DNA of 64,000 nucleotides from Brevibacillus panacihumi (GCF_003710985.1 NZ_RHHT01000005.1:47164-111163), one strand, 5' to 3'. Shown: positions 1-8,160, counted from the first letter of the stretch. The notes: generated by a model from the letters alone, not told the origin. Made by a program: numbers and translations.

Positions 1-94
1 GGAACAGCAGCAGATCGCCTTCCTTCTGGAAAAAATTCTGGACGGGATGGTGCATGAGGTGACAGCAGATACCCTGGTCATTGTTCGGCATTAG
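1..94 (+). CDS. C-terminal end of a small protein upstream of der (partial)
   Basis: An open frame enters from the left edge (first full codon at 2) and ends at a TAG at 92-94. Thirty codons are visible, ending in ADTLVIVRH. The tail resembles the end of the short proteins annotated as capping-complex subunits for YIEGIA-type membrane proteins, which sit just upstream of der in Brevibacillus-like genomes. That identification is from memory of the family and neighbourhood. With only 30 residues the frame assignment is firmer than the name. Confidence 0.4.
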   Translation, partial: EQQQIAFLLEKILDGMVHEVTADTLVIVRH

Positions 95-152
95 GAGTGT
101 ATGGTATGATTAGCTAGTCAAAAACAGAAAACGAGAGAGAGTGTTGTCAACT

Positions 153-1466
153 ATGGGATTGCCAGTGGTAGCCATTGTGGGGAGACCCAACGTGGGCAAG
201 TCCACGATTTTTAACCGATTGATCGGCGAGCGCATCGCCATCGTGGAGGACAAGCCGGGAGTAACCCGTGACCGTTTGTATGGAAAGGGAGAGTGGCTGA
301 CCCACTCCTTCCATGTCATTGACACCGGCGGTATTGAATTTGGCGAGACCGACGAAATTCTCACGCAAATGCGTTATCAGGCGGAGCTGGCGATTGATGA
401 AGCGACTGTCATTGTCATGATTACAGATGGTCGAACAGGTGTGACAGATGCCGATCTGGAATTGGCGCGCATGCTGAATCGCACGGGAAAGCCGATTGTC
501 CTTGCCGTAAACAAAGTAGACAACCCGGAAATGCGGGCTGATATTTACGATTTCTACACGCTTGGCCTTGGCGAGCCGTTTCCGATATCTGGAAGCCACG
601 GACTTGGACTTGGGGACATGCTGGAGGAAGTCGTCAAGCACTTCCCGGACCCTGATGAGGATGAAACTGGGGAAGACGTGATCCGCGTCTCCATTATCGG
701 TCGGCCAAATGTCGGCAAATCGTCCTTGACCAATGCCATTTTGGGTGAAGAACGAGTCATCGTCAGCGATGTAGCTGGGACGACACGCGATGCCATCGAC
801 ACCCCGTTTGAGCGGGATGGCCAAAGCTATATTCTCGTGGATACCGCCGGGATGCGCAAGCGCGGCAAGGTATACGAAAACACGGAGAAATACAGCGTCA
901 TGCGGGCCATGCGGGCCATTGAGGATTCGGACGTCGTGCTGGTAGTCCTCAACGGCGAAGAGGGCATCATCGAGCAGGACAAGAAGATCGCCGGCTATGC
1001 CCATGAAGCGGGGCGCGGGGTTATCATTGTCGTGAACAAATGGGATGCCTTGGAAAAAGATGACAAAACCATGCAGCGATTTACCGAGTTGATCCGGGAA
1101 GAGTTCAAGTATCTGGACTATGCGCCGATCCTCTATGTGTCGGCCAAATCCAAACAGCGGGTGCATACGATTCTGCCCAAGGTAAACGAGGTAGCAGAAG
1201 CGCATTCGATGCGAGTGCCGACGTCCGTACTGAACGATTTGATGACGGATGCCACGATCCGCACGCCGCCGCCATCTGATCGCGGCAAACGATTGAAAAT
1301 CAACTATGCGACACAAGCAACAGTGAAGCCTCCGACATTCATCCTATTCGTGAATGATCCGGAGCTGATGCATTTCTCCTATGAGCGTTACATAGAGAAT
1401 AAAATACGTGAAGCGTTTGTCTTTGAAGGCACGCCTGTACGTATCTGGACCCGGAAAAAAACGTAG
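153..1466 (+). CDS. der: Ribosome-assembly GTPase Der (EngA)
   Basis: Der is an essential GTPase with two GTP-binding domains that acts late in 50S subunit maturation. Both G domains are visible: P-loop GRPNVGKST at residues 10-18 with NKVD further on, and a second GRPNVGKSS near residue 183 with NKWD. A C-terminal KH-like domain follows. The 437 residues match the usual Bacillus length (about 436). I chose ATG 153 over the in-frame GTG 141 and TTG 144 because homologues begin a few residues before the first G1 motif and a purine-rich GAGAGAGAG (133-141) lies about 11 nt upstream. plsY starts 16 nt after the stop, so the two are probably cotranscribed. Identification is secure; the exact start is slightly less so. 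Confidence 0.97.
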   Translation: MGLPVVAIVGRPNVGKSTIFNRLIGERIAIVEDKPGVTRDRLYGKGEWLTHSFHVIDTGGIEFGETDEILTQMRYQAELAIDEATVIVMITDGRTGVTDADLELARMLNRTGKPIVLAVNKVDNPEMRADIYDFYTLGLGEPFPISGSHGLGLGDMLEEVVKHFPDPDEDETGEDVIRVSIIGRPNVGKSSLTNAILGEERVIVSDVAGTTRDAIDTPFERDGQSYILVDTAGMRKRGKVYENTEKYSVMRAMRAIEDSDVVLVVLNGEEGIIEQDKKIAGYAHEAGRGVIIVVNKWDALEKDDKTMQRFTELIREEFKYLDYAPILYVSAKSKQRVHTILPKVNEVAEAHSMRVPTSVLNDLMTDATIRTPPPSDRGKRLKINYATQATVKPPTFILFVNDPELMHFSYERYIENKIREAFVFEGTPVRIWTRKKT

Positions 1467-1482
1467 GGAGAGGGAAAGGGTC

Positions 1483-2088
1483 ATGGTGTTACTATCCTGG
1501 GTGATCAGCTATTTGATTGGATCCATTAGTTTCAGCTATCTCATTAGCAAAAAAATTGCCGGCATCGACATCCGCTCTCACGGGAGCGGCAACGCAGGCG
1601 CGACGAATACATTGCGGGTGCTCGGCAAAGGACCGGCAATCCTTGTTCTGTTGCTGGATGCGGCGAAGGGACTATTGGCGATGGGTATCACCCACCTGTT
1701 GACAGGCGGAGACCCTGTCGCCTATGCCATCTCAGGGTTGTTTGCCATCGCTGGTCACAACTGGCCCATTTTTTTCGGATTTCGCGGGGGGAAAGGAATC
1801 GCCACTACTTTGGGTGTGGCGCTTGGCTTTTCGCCCCTCGCCTTCCTCATCGGTGCCGTCCTTGCCGTGGTCACGATTGCGATAACGCGTTATGTATCGC
1901 TGGGATCGCTGATTCTGGTATCGGCTCTCCCGATTGCGATTTACCTGTTGGACAAGCCAAACGCCTTTGTTTGGACCAGTCTGGCGCTCGCTGTCTTTGC
2001 CTACATTCGGCATTATAACAATATCCGCAATCTTCTTGCAGGGAACGAGCGAAAACTGGGAGATCGATCACATCGGAAACTGGGGTAG
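1483..2088 (+). CDS. plsY: Acyl-phosphate:glycerol-3-phosphate acyltransferase PlsY
   Basis: PlsY moves the acyl chain from acyl-phosphate to glycerol-3-phosphate, the first acylation in phospholipid synthesis, in the cytoplasmic membrane. The 201-residue product is an integral membrane protein with several hydrophobic helices. It carries the family motifs GSGNAGATN (about residues 35-43) and the glycine-rich loop FRGGKGIATT near residue 100. ATG 1483 is preceded by AGGGAGAGGGAAAGG, and upstream in-frame codons would run into the der stop region. It is followed by gpsA, which supplies the glycerol-3-phosphate substrate, so the pair forms a coherent phospholipid-precursor unit. Confidence 0.95.
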   Translation: MVLLSWVISYLIGSISFSYLISKKIAGIDIRSHGSGNAGATNTLRVLGKGPAILVLLLDAAKGLLAMGITHLLTGGDPVAYAISGLFAIAGHNWPIFFGFRGGKGIATTLGVALGFSPLAFLIGAVLAVVTIAITRYVSLGSLILVSALPIAIYLLDKPNAFVWTSLALAVFAYIRHYNNIRNLLAGNERKLGDRSHRKLG

Positions 2089-2148
2089 TCATTGCCCTGG
2101 GTGGTATCGACGGGAGCAAGCCGAGATGAAATAGTGGAGGGAGCGCTC

Positions 2149-3183
2149 TTGATTCAAAACGTCGCCGTGATTGGCGCTGGGAGTTGGGGTACAGCACTTG
2201 CATCTGTTTTGGCCAAAAACGGTCATCAGGTGACGCTGTGGGTGCGTGATGCCCAATTGGCGGATGAAGTAAACCAAACACATCGTAATCAAAAATATCT
2301 TCCGGAGGCGACTCTTCCTGCCAACATCGTCGCCACGTCAAGCCTGGAGAAAGCAGTGGCGGGAACGCCTGTCGTGCTGCTTGCTGTTCCTTCGCACGCT
2401 ATGCGCCAGGTTTGCAAAAGCATGGCTGCTTATCTTGACCCGGATGTCTGGCTGCTGCATGCGACTAAAGGGTTTGAGCTGGAGAGCTTGAAGCGGATGT
2501 CCGAAGTGATCGCAGAAGAGCTTTCGCCAGAGATTGCCTCCCGCCTGGCAGTCCTTACGGGACCGAGCCATGCCGAGGAAGTGGTATGCGAACAGCCGAC
2601 AACGGTAGTCGTGGCATCTGAAAATGAAGAAAGCATGCTGCGGGCGCAGGATTTGCTGATGAATCAAAATTTCCGTGTCTACACCAACCCGGATTTGGTT
2701 GGGGCAGAAATCGCAGGCGCTTTGAAAAATATTATCGCACTCGGCGCCGGAATGTCCGACGGCCTGGGCTATGGGGATAATGCCAAAGCTGCTCTCTTGA
2801 CGCGGGGCCTCGCGGAGATAAGCCGTCTGGGGATCAAGCTGGGGGCCATGCCCCTGACATTTGCTGGTCTTGCCGGAGTCGGGGATTTGATCGTGACTTG
2901 CACGAGCAAGCACTCTCGCAACTGGCGTGCGGGCTATATGCTCGGCCAAGGTAAGAATCTGGATGAGGTCCTGGAGCAAATGGGCATGGTCGTGGAAGGG
3001 GTCCGCACCACCCACGCCGCCTATGCGCTGGCTCAGCGAGAACAGGTAGAAATGCCGATCACACAAGTGTTGTACGGGATCTTGTTCGAAGGAAAGACAG
3101 CCAGACAAGGTGTGGAAGAACTGATGGGACGCGGTAAAACCTTTGAAATGAGCTATCTGAATCCAGAAGCGGATCGTTCGTAG
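2149..3183 (+). CDS. gpsA: Glycerol-3-phosphate dehydrogenase [NAD(P)+]
   Basis: GpsA reduces dihydroxyacetone phosphate to sn-glycerol-3-phosphate for membrane lipid synthesis. The N-terminus shows a Rossmann dinucleotide motif (VIGAGSWGTA, residues 7-16). The catalytic region has GALKNIIALGAG with the conserved lysine, and KHSRNWRAG lies towards the C-terminus. I chose the TTG at 2149, giving 344 aa (B. subtilis 345), because a strong GGAGGGAG lies 5-6 nt before it; the longer frame from 2092 would add 19 non-homologous residues. It follows plsY by 60 nt. No terminator is evident after it; the next gene has its own likely sporulation promoter. Confidence 0.96.
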   Translation: MIQNVAVIGAGSWGTALASVLAKNGHQVTLWVRDAQLADEVNQTHRNQKYLPEATLPANIVATSSLEKAVAGTPVVLLAVPSHAMRQVCKSMAAYLDPDVWLLHATKGFELESLKRMSEVIAEELSPEIASRLAVLTGPSHAEEVVCEQPTTVVVASENEESMLRAQDLLMNQNFRVYTNPDLVGAEIAGALKNIIALGAGMSDGLGYGDNAKAALLTRGLAEISRLGIKLGAMPLTFAGLAGVGDLIVTCTSKHSRNWRAGYMLGQGKNLDEVLEQMGMVVEGVRTTHAAYALAQREQVEMPITQVLYGILFEGKTARQGVEELMGRGKTFEMSYLNPEADRS

Positions 3184-3193
3184 CAGTTCTCCT

Positions 3194-3222
3194 CACACAA
3201 TTAGGCTCCTGCACATAAGATA
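3194..3222 (+). promoter_or_regulatory. Candidate sigma-K-type promoter for spoVIF
   Basis: cACa at 3194-3197, a 16-nt spacer, then CATAAGATA at 3214-3222 matches the sigma-K pattern (AC, about 16-17 nt, CATAnnnTA). B. subtilis spoVIF is a late mother-cell gene, so the match fits. Assignment is by eye. Confidence 0.5.
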
Positions 3223-3245
3223 GGGTGAAAGCCCAGATGCAGGAG
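3206..3245 (+). promoter_or_regulatory. Inverted repeat covering the spoVIF Shine-Dalgarno
   Basis: CTCCTGCA (3206-3213) is perfectly complementary to TGCAGGAG (3238-3245), separated by 24 nt. The right arm includes the first part of the spoVIF ribosome binding site (AGGAGGAGG, 3241-3249). If transcription starts at the sigma-K-like site, around 3229, only the right arm would be in the RNA. The repeat would then act in DNA, or only in transcripts reading through from gpsA. Confidence 0.4.
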
Positions 3246-3255
3246 GAGGTTTTGT

Positions 3256-3525
3256 ATGAACAACAATCGATCTCGCCGTTTCCTGGATAGTCTGCAAGGG
3301 AAGTTGGCTGGCAAGGTAGATGAAGGCAAGCTGCAAGCAATAGCCAGTCAGGTGAAAAAAAGCGATTTTGAAGATGAAACCAAGCTTCGTCAAATGATTC
3401 AGTCGTTGGCTACTTTGACCGGAAAACAACTGACACCCGAACGCGAGGACAAGATCATTCAGATGTTTCGGGACAAGGAAATCAATCTCCAGGATCTTTC
3501 CTCTTTAAACAAGCTGCTCAGGTAA
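3256..3525 (+). CDS. spoVIF: Stage VI sporulation protein F
   Basis: This 89-residue soluble protein matches the SpoVIF (YjcC) family in length and character: a short basic N-terminus (NNNRSRRF), a conserved mid-region with GKLAGKVDEGKL and KKSDFEDETKLRQMI, and a helical C-terminus. In B. subtilis SpoVIF is needed for late coat assembly and GerE-dependent gene expression in the mother cell. ATG 3256 follows a very strong AGGAGGAGG at 3241-3249. The gene sits alone between gpsA and a minus-strand gene, with a candidate sigma-K promoter upstream. The B. subtilis homologue is at another chromosomal position, so the placement here is lineage-specific. Confidence 0.8.
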   Translation: MNNNRSRRFLDSLQGKLAGKVDEGKLQAIASQVKKSDFEDETKLRQMIQSLATLTGKQLTPEREDKIIQMFRDKEINLQDLSSLNKLLR

Positions 3526-3630
3526 GAGAAATGGGCGATTATGACCGTTGCATGCGAAGCAAACCGTCATACAGTAACATTAGGAACAATCATGGCTCTA
3601 CAGGGACATGGCTGACCTACAGAAACAAGA

Positions 3631-3660
3631 AAAAAAGAGGGGAATCACCCCTCTTTTTTT
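3631..3660. terminator. Bidirectional intrinsic terminator
   Basis: GAGGGG (3637-3642) pairs with CCCCTC (3648-3653), with an A-run on the left and a T-run on the right. It can end transcription from both directions between spoVIF (+) and the minus-strand gene. The minus-strand stop codon lies in its loop. Confidence 0.8.
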
Positions 3661-4136
3661 CGTTGCTTGCCGTTGCTGGCGAACGTTTGGCTCAGCAAAT
3701 TCTGGACCAGTGGAGATTGCAGCAATCCGAGCAATTGGCTAATGTCGATATTCGCCAGCGGATTATTGACGCTGCTGTTGCTTTCTTCTGGTTCCGGCTC
3801 CGTCACCGGTTCGCTGGCTGTACGGGCGGGCTGTACGGCTGCTTTCTTCTTGTTGGCCGTCTTTTCTGTTGCTTGCGCCTTTTCGGCTGAGCGTTTTCCC
3901 AGATTCTCGAACATTTCCATGGCGCCGTAGAGCGTGTCCATGGTTTGTTCCACTTGCCGAATGGTTGTACTAATCCCTTTAATATTATTGCGCATCTTGG
4001 ATACGGAAGTGCGCAGATCGACTGCGGGGATTACCTTTTTGGACGTTACGGCAAGGGAGACGTCCGTTGCCTGATCATTCAGTTTTTTGCTGGGGATGGG
4101 AGCATAGGGATTTCGCCATTTCCGTTTGCTACTCAT
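3645..4136 (-). CDS. Hypothetical protein, basic N-terminus with acidic linker
   Basis: This is a 163-residue soluble protein of unknown function, with no signal peptide or membrane segment. The N-terminus is basic (SSKRKWRNPYAPIPSKK). The middle (about 45-75) looks helical and could form a coiled coil (RNNIKGISTTIRQVEQTMDT). A lysine/alanine-rich then Pro/Glu-rich linker follows, and a short hydrophobic helix-rich C-terminal segment (NIDISQLLGLLQSPLVQNLL) precedes a basic tail. The start is ATG 4136, preceded on that strand by GGAGGG at good spacing; longer frames lack a ribosome binding site. It is the first minus-strand gene in an otherwise plus-strand region and ends inside a shared terminator loop. 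Function not recognised. Confidence 0.7.
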   Translation of the reverse strand: MSSKRKWRNPYAPIPSKKLNDQATDVSLAVTSKKVIPAVDLRTSVSKMRNNIKGISTTIRQVEQTMDTLYGAMEMFENLGKRSAEKAQATEKTANKKKAAVQPARTASEPVTEPEPEESNSSVNNPLANIDISQLLGLLQSPLVQNLLSQTFASNGKQRKKEG

Positions 4137-4271
4137 TCTGCAATCCCTCCAATAGGCGAATTCATCACAATAGTCTATGCGAACGTCTAGTTGGAGGTTC
4201 ACATCCGTCAGGTGCAGGATGGTGAAGTATGGTATAATGAAACCAAAAATGCAAAGGATGCTGCAGGGTAG

Positions 4272-4460
4272 ATGTATATTGATCCTATCACCAAGATGAA
4301 CATCTCTTTTGTCGCGATGGGGCTGATGTTCGTCTGTAATTTTCTTATGATTTTTTCTCGAAAAACACAAAACGGCTGGCTCCGTTTCTTGTTTAGAACG
4401 CTCGGTCTGCTGATGCTGATTACAATCTTTGTTTTAATCCTCATCGTTATTTTTGTGTAA
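4272..4460 (+). CDS. yphE: Small membrane protein, YphE/DUF2768-like
   Basis: The 62-residue product has two hydrophobic stretches (about residues 10-28 and 39-61) around a short basic loop (SRKTQNGWLRF), so it should be a two-helix membrane protein. Position (between the gpsA region and a YphF-like lipoprotein ahead of spoIVA) and size match B. subtilis yphE, a DUF2768 protein of unknown function. A GTATAATG (-10 TATAAT, 4233-4238) with a TG extension lies upstream and probably drives this gene and the following ferredoxin genes, though the -35 is poor. The stop is 12 nt before the first ferredoxin start. The name rests on position and size rather than strong sequence recall. Confidence 0.6.
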   Translation: MYIDPITKMNISFVAMGLMFVCNFLMIFSRKTQNGWLRFLFRTLGLLMLITIFVLILIVIFV

Positions 4461-4472
4461 GGGGGAGCAGTA

Positions 4473-4769
4473 GTGGGACAACTTACGATGCAGACACGCG
4501 CAGGGAGCCACACAGTTCCCGCAGAGACAGGCAAAACCATCGTGGAACTGGCCAAACAGCACAAAATCGTCTGGGGACATGCCTGCCAGCGCGGTGTGTG
4601 CGCACAGTGTCGTACCTTTGTGGTCGAAGGGGCAGAGCTGCTGAATGAAGTCACCAAAGAAGAAAAGCTGCGTTTGCGAAAAGCAGAGCGAGCCGAGGGG
4701 TACAGGCTGGGCTGCCAGATTCAACTCGTCAAAGACGGCGATGTGACGGTTGCTCATCGGCCTTATTAG
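4473..4769 (+). CDS. 2Fe-2S ferredoxin, plant-type spacing
   Basis: This 98-residue protein has the plant-type ferredoxin cysteine pattern CQRGVCAQC (C-x4-C-x2-C, about residues 38-46) and a fourth cysteine in RLGCQ near residue 80, enough for one 2Fe-2S cluster. It should carry single electrons in the cytoplasm; the partner is unknown. It starts at GTG 4473 behind GGGGGAG (4461-4467). A second ferredoxin follows 16 nt after the stop, and yphE and yphF flank the pair. No reductase is adjacent. Confidence 0.85.
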   Translation: MGQLTMQTRAGSHTVPAETGKTIVELAKQHKIVWGHACQRGVCAQCRTFVVEGAELLNEVTKEEKLRLRKAERAEGYRLGCQIQLVKDGDVTVAHRPY

Positions 4770-4785
4770 TTGGGAGCAGTGATTG

Positions 4786-5127
4786 ATGGGGAAAATGACC
4801 TTTTTACCAACCGGCAAATCGATCAAGGCGAGGGCTGGGCAGTCGGTAGTCAGTGCAGCGGGTTCGGCACGCGTCGTGATTCCGCAACGCTGCAGCGGTC
4901 ATGCGTCCTGTCTGATGTGCCGTATCGTCCTGGAAAAGGGAGAACTGACAGCACCGACAGAGTTGGAGCTGCGAAAGCTTTCGGCGCAAGATCTCGCGCA
5001 AGGCGTCCGATTAGGGTGTCAAGCGAAGGCGACGCAGCAGGATTGTATTGTACGCATCCCGGAAAACAGGCTGAAGTCGGTGGTACAGGCGGCTTTGCAG
5101 CGGCAACGGGAAGAAAATGAAGATTGA
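4786..5127 (+). CDS. 2Fe-2S ferredoxin, adrenodoxin-like spacing
   Basis: The 113-residue product is a second 2Fe-2S ferredoxin. Its cysteines are CSGHASCLMC (C-x5-C-x2-C, about residues 36-45) with a fourth in VRLGCQ, so the first interval is one residue longer than in its upstream neighbour, as in adrenodoxin-type proteins. It shares the beta-grasp outline with the first gene but is clearly diverged, suggesting an old duplication with different partners. ATG 4786 follows GGGAG at about 9 nt and is preferred over TTG 4783. The next gene begins 21 nt after the stop. Confidence 0.83.
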   Translation: MGKMTFLPTGKSIKARAGQSVVSAAGSARVVIPQRCSGHASCLMCRIVLEKGELTAPTELELRKLSAQDLAQGVRLGCQAKATQQDCIVRIPENRLKSVVQAALQRQREENED

Positions 5128-5148
5128 GGCAAGAGGTGCATAGAGAAG

Positions 5149-5880
5149 ATGGGGGATTCATCACGCAAATGGCAGTACCTGATAGTGGCATTGATTCTGG
5201 TATCCGCAGCATTGACGGGATGCCTGTATCCGGATGAAAGACGGGCGGAGAACCAGATGCCGAGCGCCTTTTTTTTGGAGCAGACGCAAAAAGCGATTGA
5301 TCAGTTCAAAGCGGATACATCCGTTCTGCCGATCGTGACCAAAGACATGAATACACCGATTTTTGAGAAGTACGAGATTGAGTTTCGCAAATTGATCCCG
5401 AAATACATGCCGGACGCGCCGGGCAATGCCTTTGAAAAGGGCGGGGTTTATAAATACGTTTTGATTGACGTGGAAACCAATCCTGCCGTCAGACTGATCC
5501 ATCTGCCCTCCGTCAGCACGGTGGCAGATGTCCAGCGGGCGGTAGACAGCTATCGCTATCAAAATGACGACAAGCTGCCGATCAAGGCAGATTTGGGAGA
5601 AGGCTATTTTTCTATCGACTTTGGCAAAATCGGCATGAAGGAGACACAGGTGCCGGGTACGGCCGGGAATTACCTCCTGCCTCTGATCATGAACGGCAAA
5701 GGTGAGGTTGGCATCGATTATGCCATCGACATCGCCACTGTTCTTCGAGAGAGCGAGGCGACTGTTCAGGAACGGACAGATCCGCGTTACGTCATGGCGC
5801 GGGAATCCAGCTTCGTGCCGGCCAAATCATTTCCTTACACGATGGATGGGGACCAGCCGAAATTGCTGAAATTAAAATAA
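5149..5880 (+). CDS. yphF: Lipoprotein, YphF-like
   Basis: The 243-residue protein starts with a signal peptide ending in a lipobox (SAALTGC, cysteine near residue 25), so it should be lipid-anchored on the outer face of the membrane. The rest is soluble, with no catalytic motif I recognise. Length and location just before spoIVA match B. subtilis YphF, a lipoprotein of unknown function. Start ATG 5149 has AAGAGG about 12 nt upstream, rather far. A strong terminator directly follows, so this gene ends the yphE-ferredoxin-ferredoxin-yphF unit. Lipoprotein status is well supported; the name depends mainly on gene order. Confidence 0.7.
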   Translation: MGDSSRKWQYLIVALILVSAALTGCLYPDERRAENQMPSAFFLEQTQKAIDQFKADTSVLPIVTKDMNTPIFEKYEIEFRKLIPKYMPDAPGNAFEKGGVYKYVLIDVETNPAVRLIHLPSVSTVADVQRAVDSYRYQNDDKLPIKADLGEGYFSIDFGKIGMKETQVPGTAGNYLLPLIMNGKGEVGIDYAIDIATVLRESEATVQERTDPRYVMARESSFVPAKSFPYTMDGDQPKLLKLK

Positions 5881-5886
5881 AGAAAG

Positions 5887-5918
5887 AAAAACGACTCGTA
5901 AATAGAGTCGTTTTTTTT
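5887..5918 (+). terminator. Intrinsic terminator after the YphF-like gene
   Basis: AAAACGACTC pairs with GAGTCGTTTT around a 6-7 nt loop and runs into eight Ts (5911-5918). It separates the lipoprotein unit from spoIVA. Confidence 0.85.
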
Positions 5919-6001
5919 GTTCTAGTTGCGATGTACAGACATATATTTGTACTGTCCACGGAACTTGTACGAGATCCCCGGGAAAATGCTGGCGGTCAGG
6001 G

Positions 6002-6028
6002 ATAATTCGGAAAAACGGTCATAGTGTA
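6002..6028 (+). promoter_or_regulatory. Candidate sigma-E promoter for spoIVA
   Basis: ATAATT at 6002-6007 and CATAGTGTA at 6020-6028 resemble the sigma-E mother-cell promoter (ATA-rich -35, CATAnnnTA-type -10). B. subtilis spoIVA is sigma-E dependent. Modest match; the next 28 nt lead to the start codon. Confidence 0.4.
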
Positions 6029-6056
6029 AAAATAGACAAATAGAAGGAGGTCATCG

Positions 6057-7538
6057 ATGGTGGAACGAGTTGACATCTTTAAAGACATAGCCGAACGGAC
6101 GGGCGGAGACATCTACCTTGGTGTGGTAGGGCCGGTTCGTACGGGAAAATCAACCTTTATCAAGCGATTTATGGAGCAGGTCGTCATCCCCAACATTCAA
6201 TCAGAGGCAGAGCGGATCAGGGCGACGGATGAACTGCCGCAAAGCGCTTCCGGACGAACAATCATGACGACTGAGCCCAAATTTGTTCCCAACCAAGCTG
6301 TCAATGTCCATGTTACCGAAGGTCTCAGCATCAACGTCCGCCTCGTTGACTGCGTAGGATATACGGTACAGGGGGCAAAAGGGTTCGAGGACGACAACGG
6401 GCCGCGCATGGTGAATACACCGTGGTATGAAGAACCAGTCCCGTTCGAGGAAGCGGCAGAAGTAGGCACGCGCAAGGTCATCCAGGAGCACTCCACTATC
6501 GGTATCGTGGTGACGACAGACGGCAGCATCGCGGAGATTCCGCGTGTGGGATACATCGACGCCGAGGAGCGCGTGGTCAATGAATTGAAAGAAGTAGGGA
6601 AACCGTTTGTCATCGTGGTCAACTCGACACGTCCGCGCTCGGAAGAAGCACAGAATCTGCGCGTTCAGCTTCAGGAAAAATACGATGTGCCTGTCGTGGC
6701 TCTCTCCGTAGACCATATGACAGAACAGGAAATCCTGCTGCTGATGAGGGAAGTGCTGTTTGAATTCCCAGTGCATGAGGTCAATGTCAATCTGCCGAGC
6801 TGGGTGATGGTGCTCGAGAGCGGTCACTGGCTGCGTCAAAACTATGAGGAAGCCGTTCGTGAAACCGTACAGGACATCCGCAGATTGCGTGACGTGGACC
6901 GTGTAGTAGGCTTCTTCAATGAATACGACTTTGTGGAGAATGCTTCCTTGGCGGGAATGCATATGGGCCAGGGGATTGCGGAAATCGATCTCTACGCTCC
7001 AGATGAGCTGTACGATCAAATTTTGATGGAGATCGTAGGAGTCGAGATCAGCGGCAAGGATCAGCTCTTGAAAATCATGCAGGAATTCTCCCACGCCAAA
7101 CGTGAATACGATCAGGTAGCAGAAGCGCTACATATGGTCAGGAGCACCGGTTACGGGATCGCCGCTCCGTCGTTGCATGAGATGACCTTGGACGAACCCG
7201 AACTCATTCGCCAAGGACCGCGCTTCGGAGTCAGATTGAAAGCAACAGCACCCTCCATTCATATGATTCGCGTGGATGTAGAGTCTGAATTTGCTCCTAT
7301 CATCGGCACCGAGAAGCAAAGCGAAGAATTGGTCCGCTATTTGATGCAAGACTTCGACAAAGATCCGTTGTCCATCTGGAATTCGGATATTTTTGGAAGA
7401 TCCCTGCACTCGATCGTAAGGGAAGGCATCCAAGCCAAAATCACCATGATGCCGGACAATGCCCGCTACAAATTGCAGGAAACATTGGGACGCATCATCA
7501 ACGAAGGCTCTGGTGGACTGATTGCAATTATCCTGTAA
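6057..7538 (+). CDS. spoIVA: Spore coat assembly ATPase SpoIVA
   Basis: SpoIVA forms the basement layer of the spore coat: in the mother cell it polymerises on the forespore surface using ATP and is anchored by SpoVM. The 493 residues are almost collinear with B. subtilis SpoIVA (492). Visible are KDIAERTGGDIYLGVVG followed by Walker A GPVRTGKST (about 25-33), TEPKFVPNQA, the switch-like LVDCVGYT, and the highly conserved C-terminus INEGSGGLIAIIL. ATG 6057 follows GAAGGAGG. It has its own candidate sigma-E promoter and a terminator-like hairpin after the stop. Confidence 0.98.
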   Translation: MVERVDIFKDIAERTGGDIYLGVVGPVRTGKSTFIKRFMEQVVIPNIQSEAERIRATDELPQSASGRTIMTTEPKFVPNQAVNVHVTEGLSINVRLVDCVGYTVQGAKGFEDDNGPRMVNTPWYEEPVPFEEAAEVGTRKVIQEHSTIGIVVTTDGSIAEIPRVGYIDAEERVVNELKEVGKPFVIVVNSTRPRSEEAQNLRVQLQEKYDVPVVALSVDHMTEQEILLLMREVLFEFPVHEVNVNLPSWVMVLESGHWLRQNYEEAVRETVQDIRRLRDVDRVVGFFNEYDFVENASLAGMHMGQGIAEIDLYAPDELYDQILMEIVGVEISGKDQLLKIMQEFSHAKREYDQVAEALHMVRSTGYGIAAPSLHEMTLDEPELIRQGPRFGVRLKATAPSIHMIRVDVESEFAPIIGTEKQSEELVRYLMQDFDKDPLSIWNSDIFGRSLHSIVREGIQAKITMMPDNARYKLQETLGRIINEGSGGLIAIIL

Positions 7539-7565
7539 GAGTTGGGAAAAAAGACCTAAAAAAAC

Positions 7566-7609
7566 AGGCATTAGAAGGGGCGCCCTCTGTGATGGGATGC
7601 CTTTTTTTC
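7566..7609 (+). terminator. Probable terminator after spoIVA
   Basis: AGGCAT (7566-7571) pairs with ATGCCT (7597-7602), followed by a run of Ts. The enclosed segment contains its own short palindrome (GGGCGCCC), so the structure may be branched. Confidence 0.6.
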
Positions 7610-7779
7610 TTGTATTTCGTTCAATTTCGACAGGAGGTACTTGAATTTAAGAAATCGGTGTATTACTATTAGCTTGTCAGAGCGGTAAAAACAGCCAATA
7701 CGTGTATAAAACCGCGCATTTCGGTTAAGAAAAATAATAGCTAGGACTTGTGGTGTTCTTTGAGGGGAGGTGAACAAGA

Positions 7780-8052
7780 ATGAACAAAACAGAACTGATT
7801 GCAAAAGTGGCGGAAACCACTGAACTCACCAAAAAAGATGCAACAAAAGCAGTTGATGCCGTTCTGGATGCAATTGCTGATGCTCTGAAATCCGGTGATA
7901 AAGTCCAACTGATCGGCTTCGGTAACTTCGAAGTTCGTGAGCGTGCGGCTCGTAAAGGCCGTAACCCACAAACAGGGGAAGAAATCGAAATCGCTTCCAG
8001 CAAAGTACCTGCGTTCAAACCAGGTAAACAACTCAAAGACTCCATCAAGTAA
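7780..8052 (+). CDS. hbs: DNA-binding protein HU
   Basis: HU is the abundant histone-like nucleoid protein that bends DNA. The 90-residue product has the full fold: [12 protein letters not shown] at the start, a helical dimerisation region, [23 protein letters not shown] covering the DNA-binding arm, and [12 protein letters not shown] at the C-terminus. ATG 7780 follows GGGGAGGTGA. It lies between spoIVA and folE as in B. subtilis (spoIVA-hbs-mtrA). About 170 nt upstream (7610-7779) holds no further gene; a TTGTCA at 7674 lacks a well-spaced -10, so I do not assign the promoter. Confidence 0.97.
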   Translation: MNKTELIAKVAETTELTKKDATKAVDAVLDAIADALKSGDKVQLIGFGNFEVRERAARKGRNPQTGEEIEIASSKVPAFKPGKQLKDSIK

Positions 8053-8081
8053 TCGTATTGCCTGATAATGGACACTTACAT

Positions 8082-8117
8082 AAAAAAATCCACATTTTCG
8101 TGATGTGGATTTTTTTC
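8082..8117. terminator. Strong intrinsic terminator after HU gene
   Basis: AAAAAAATCCACA (8082-8094) pairs over 13 bp with TGTGGATTTTTTT (8104-8116). The A-run on the left makes it potentially bidirectional. Confidence 0.88.
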
Positions 8118-8160
8118 TTTTTGAGCATTTGTCAAATGTGCTGTCGCAAGAACTCATTTT

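Noticed and set aside
147..1316. Long open frame antisense to der
   Set aside because: It lies wholly within a certain gene, has no ribosome binding site and encodes no family. The same holds for the long antisense frames over aroC, trpE, trpB, qcrB/qcrC and dinG.
7632..7678. Leader peptide upstream of the HU gene (CAGGAGG followed by TTG)
   Set aside because: Only three bases separate SD and TTG, and the frame is 15 codons with no other support.
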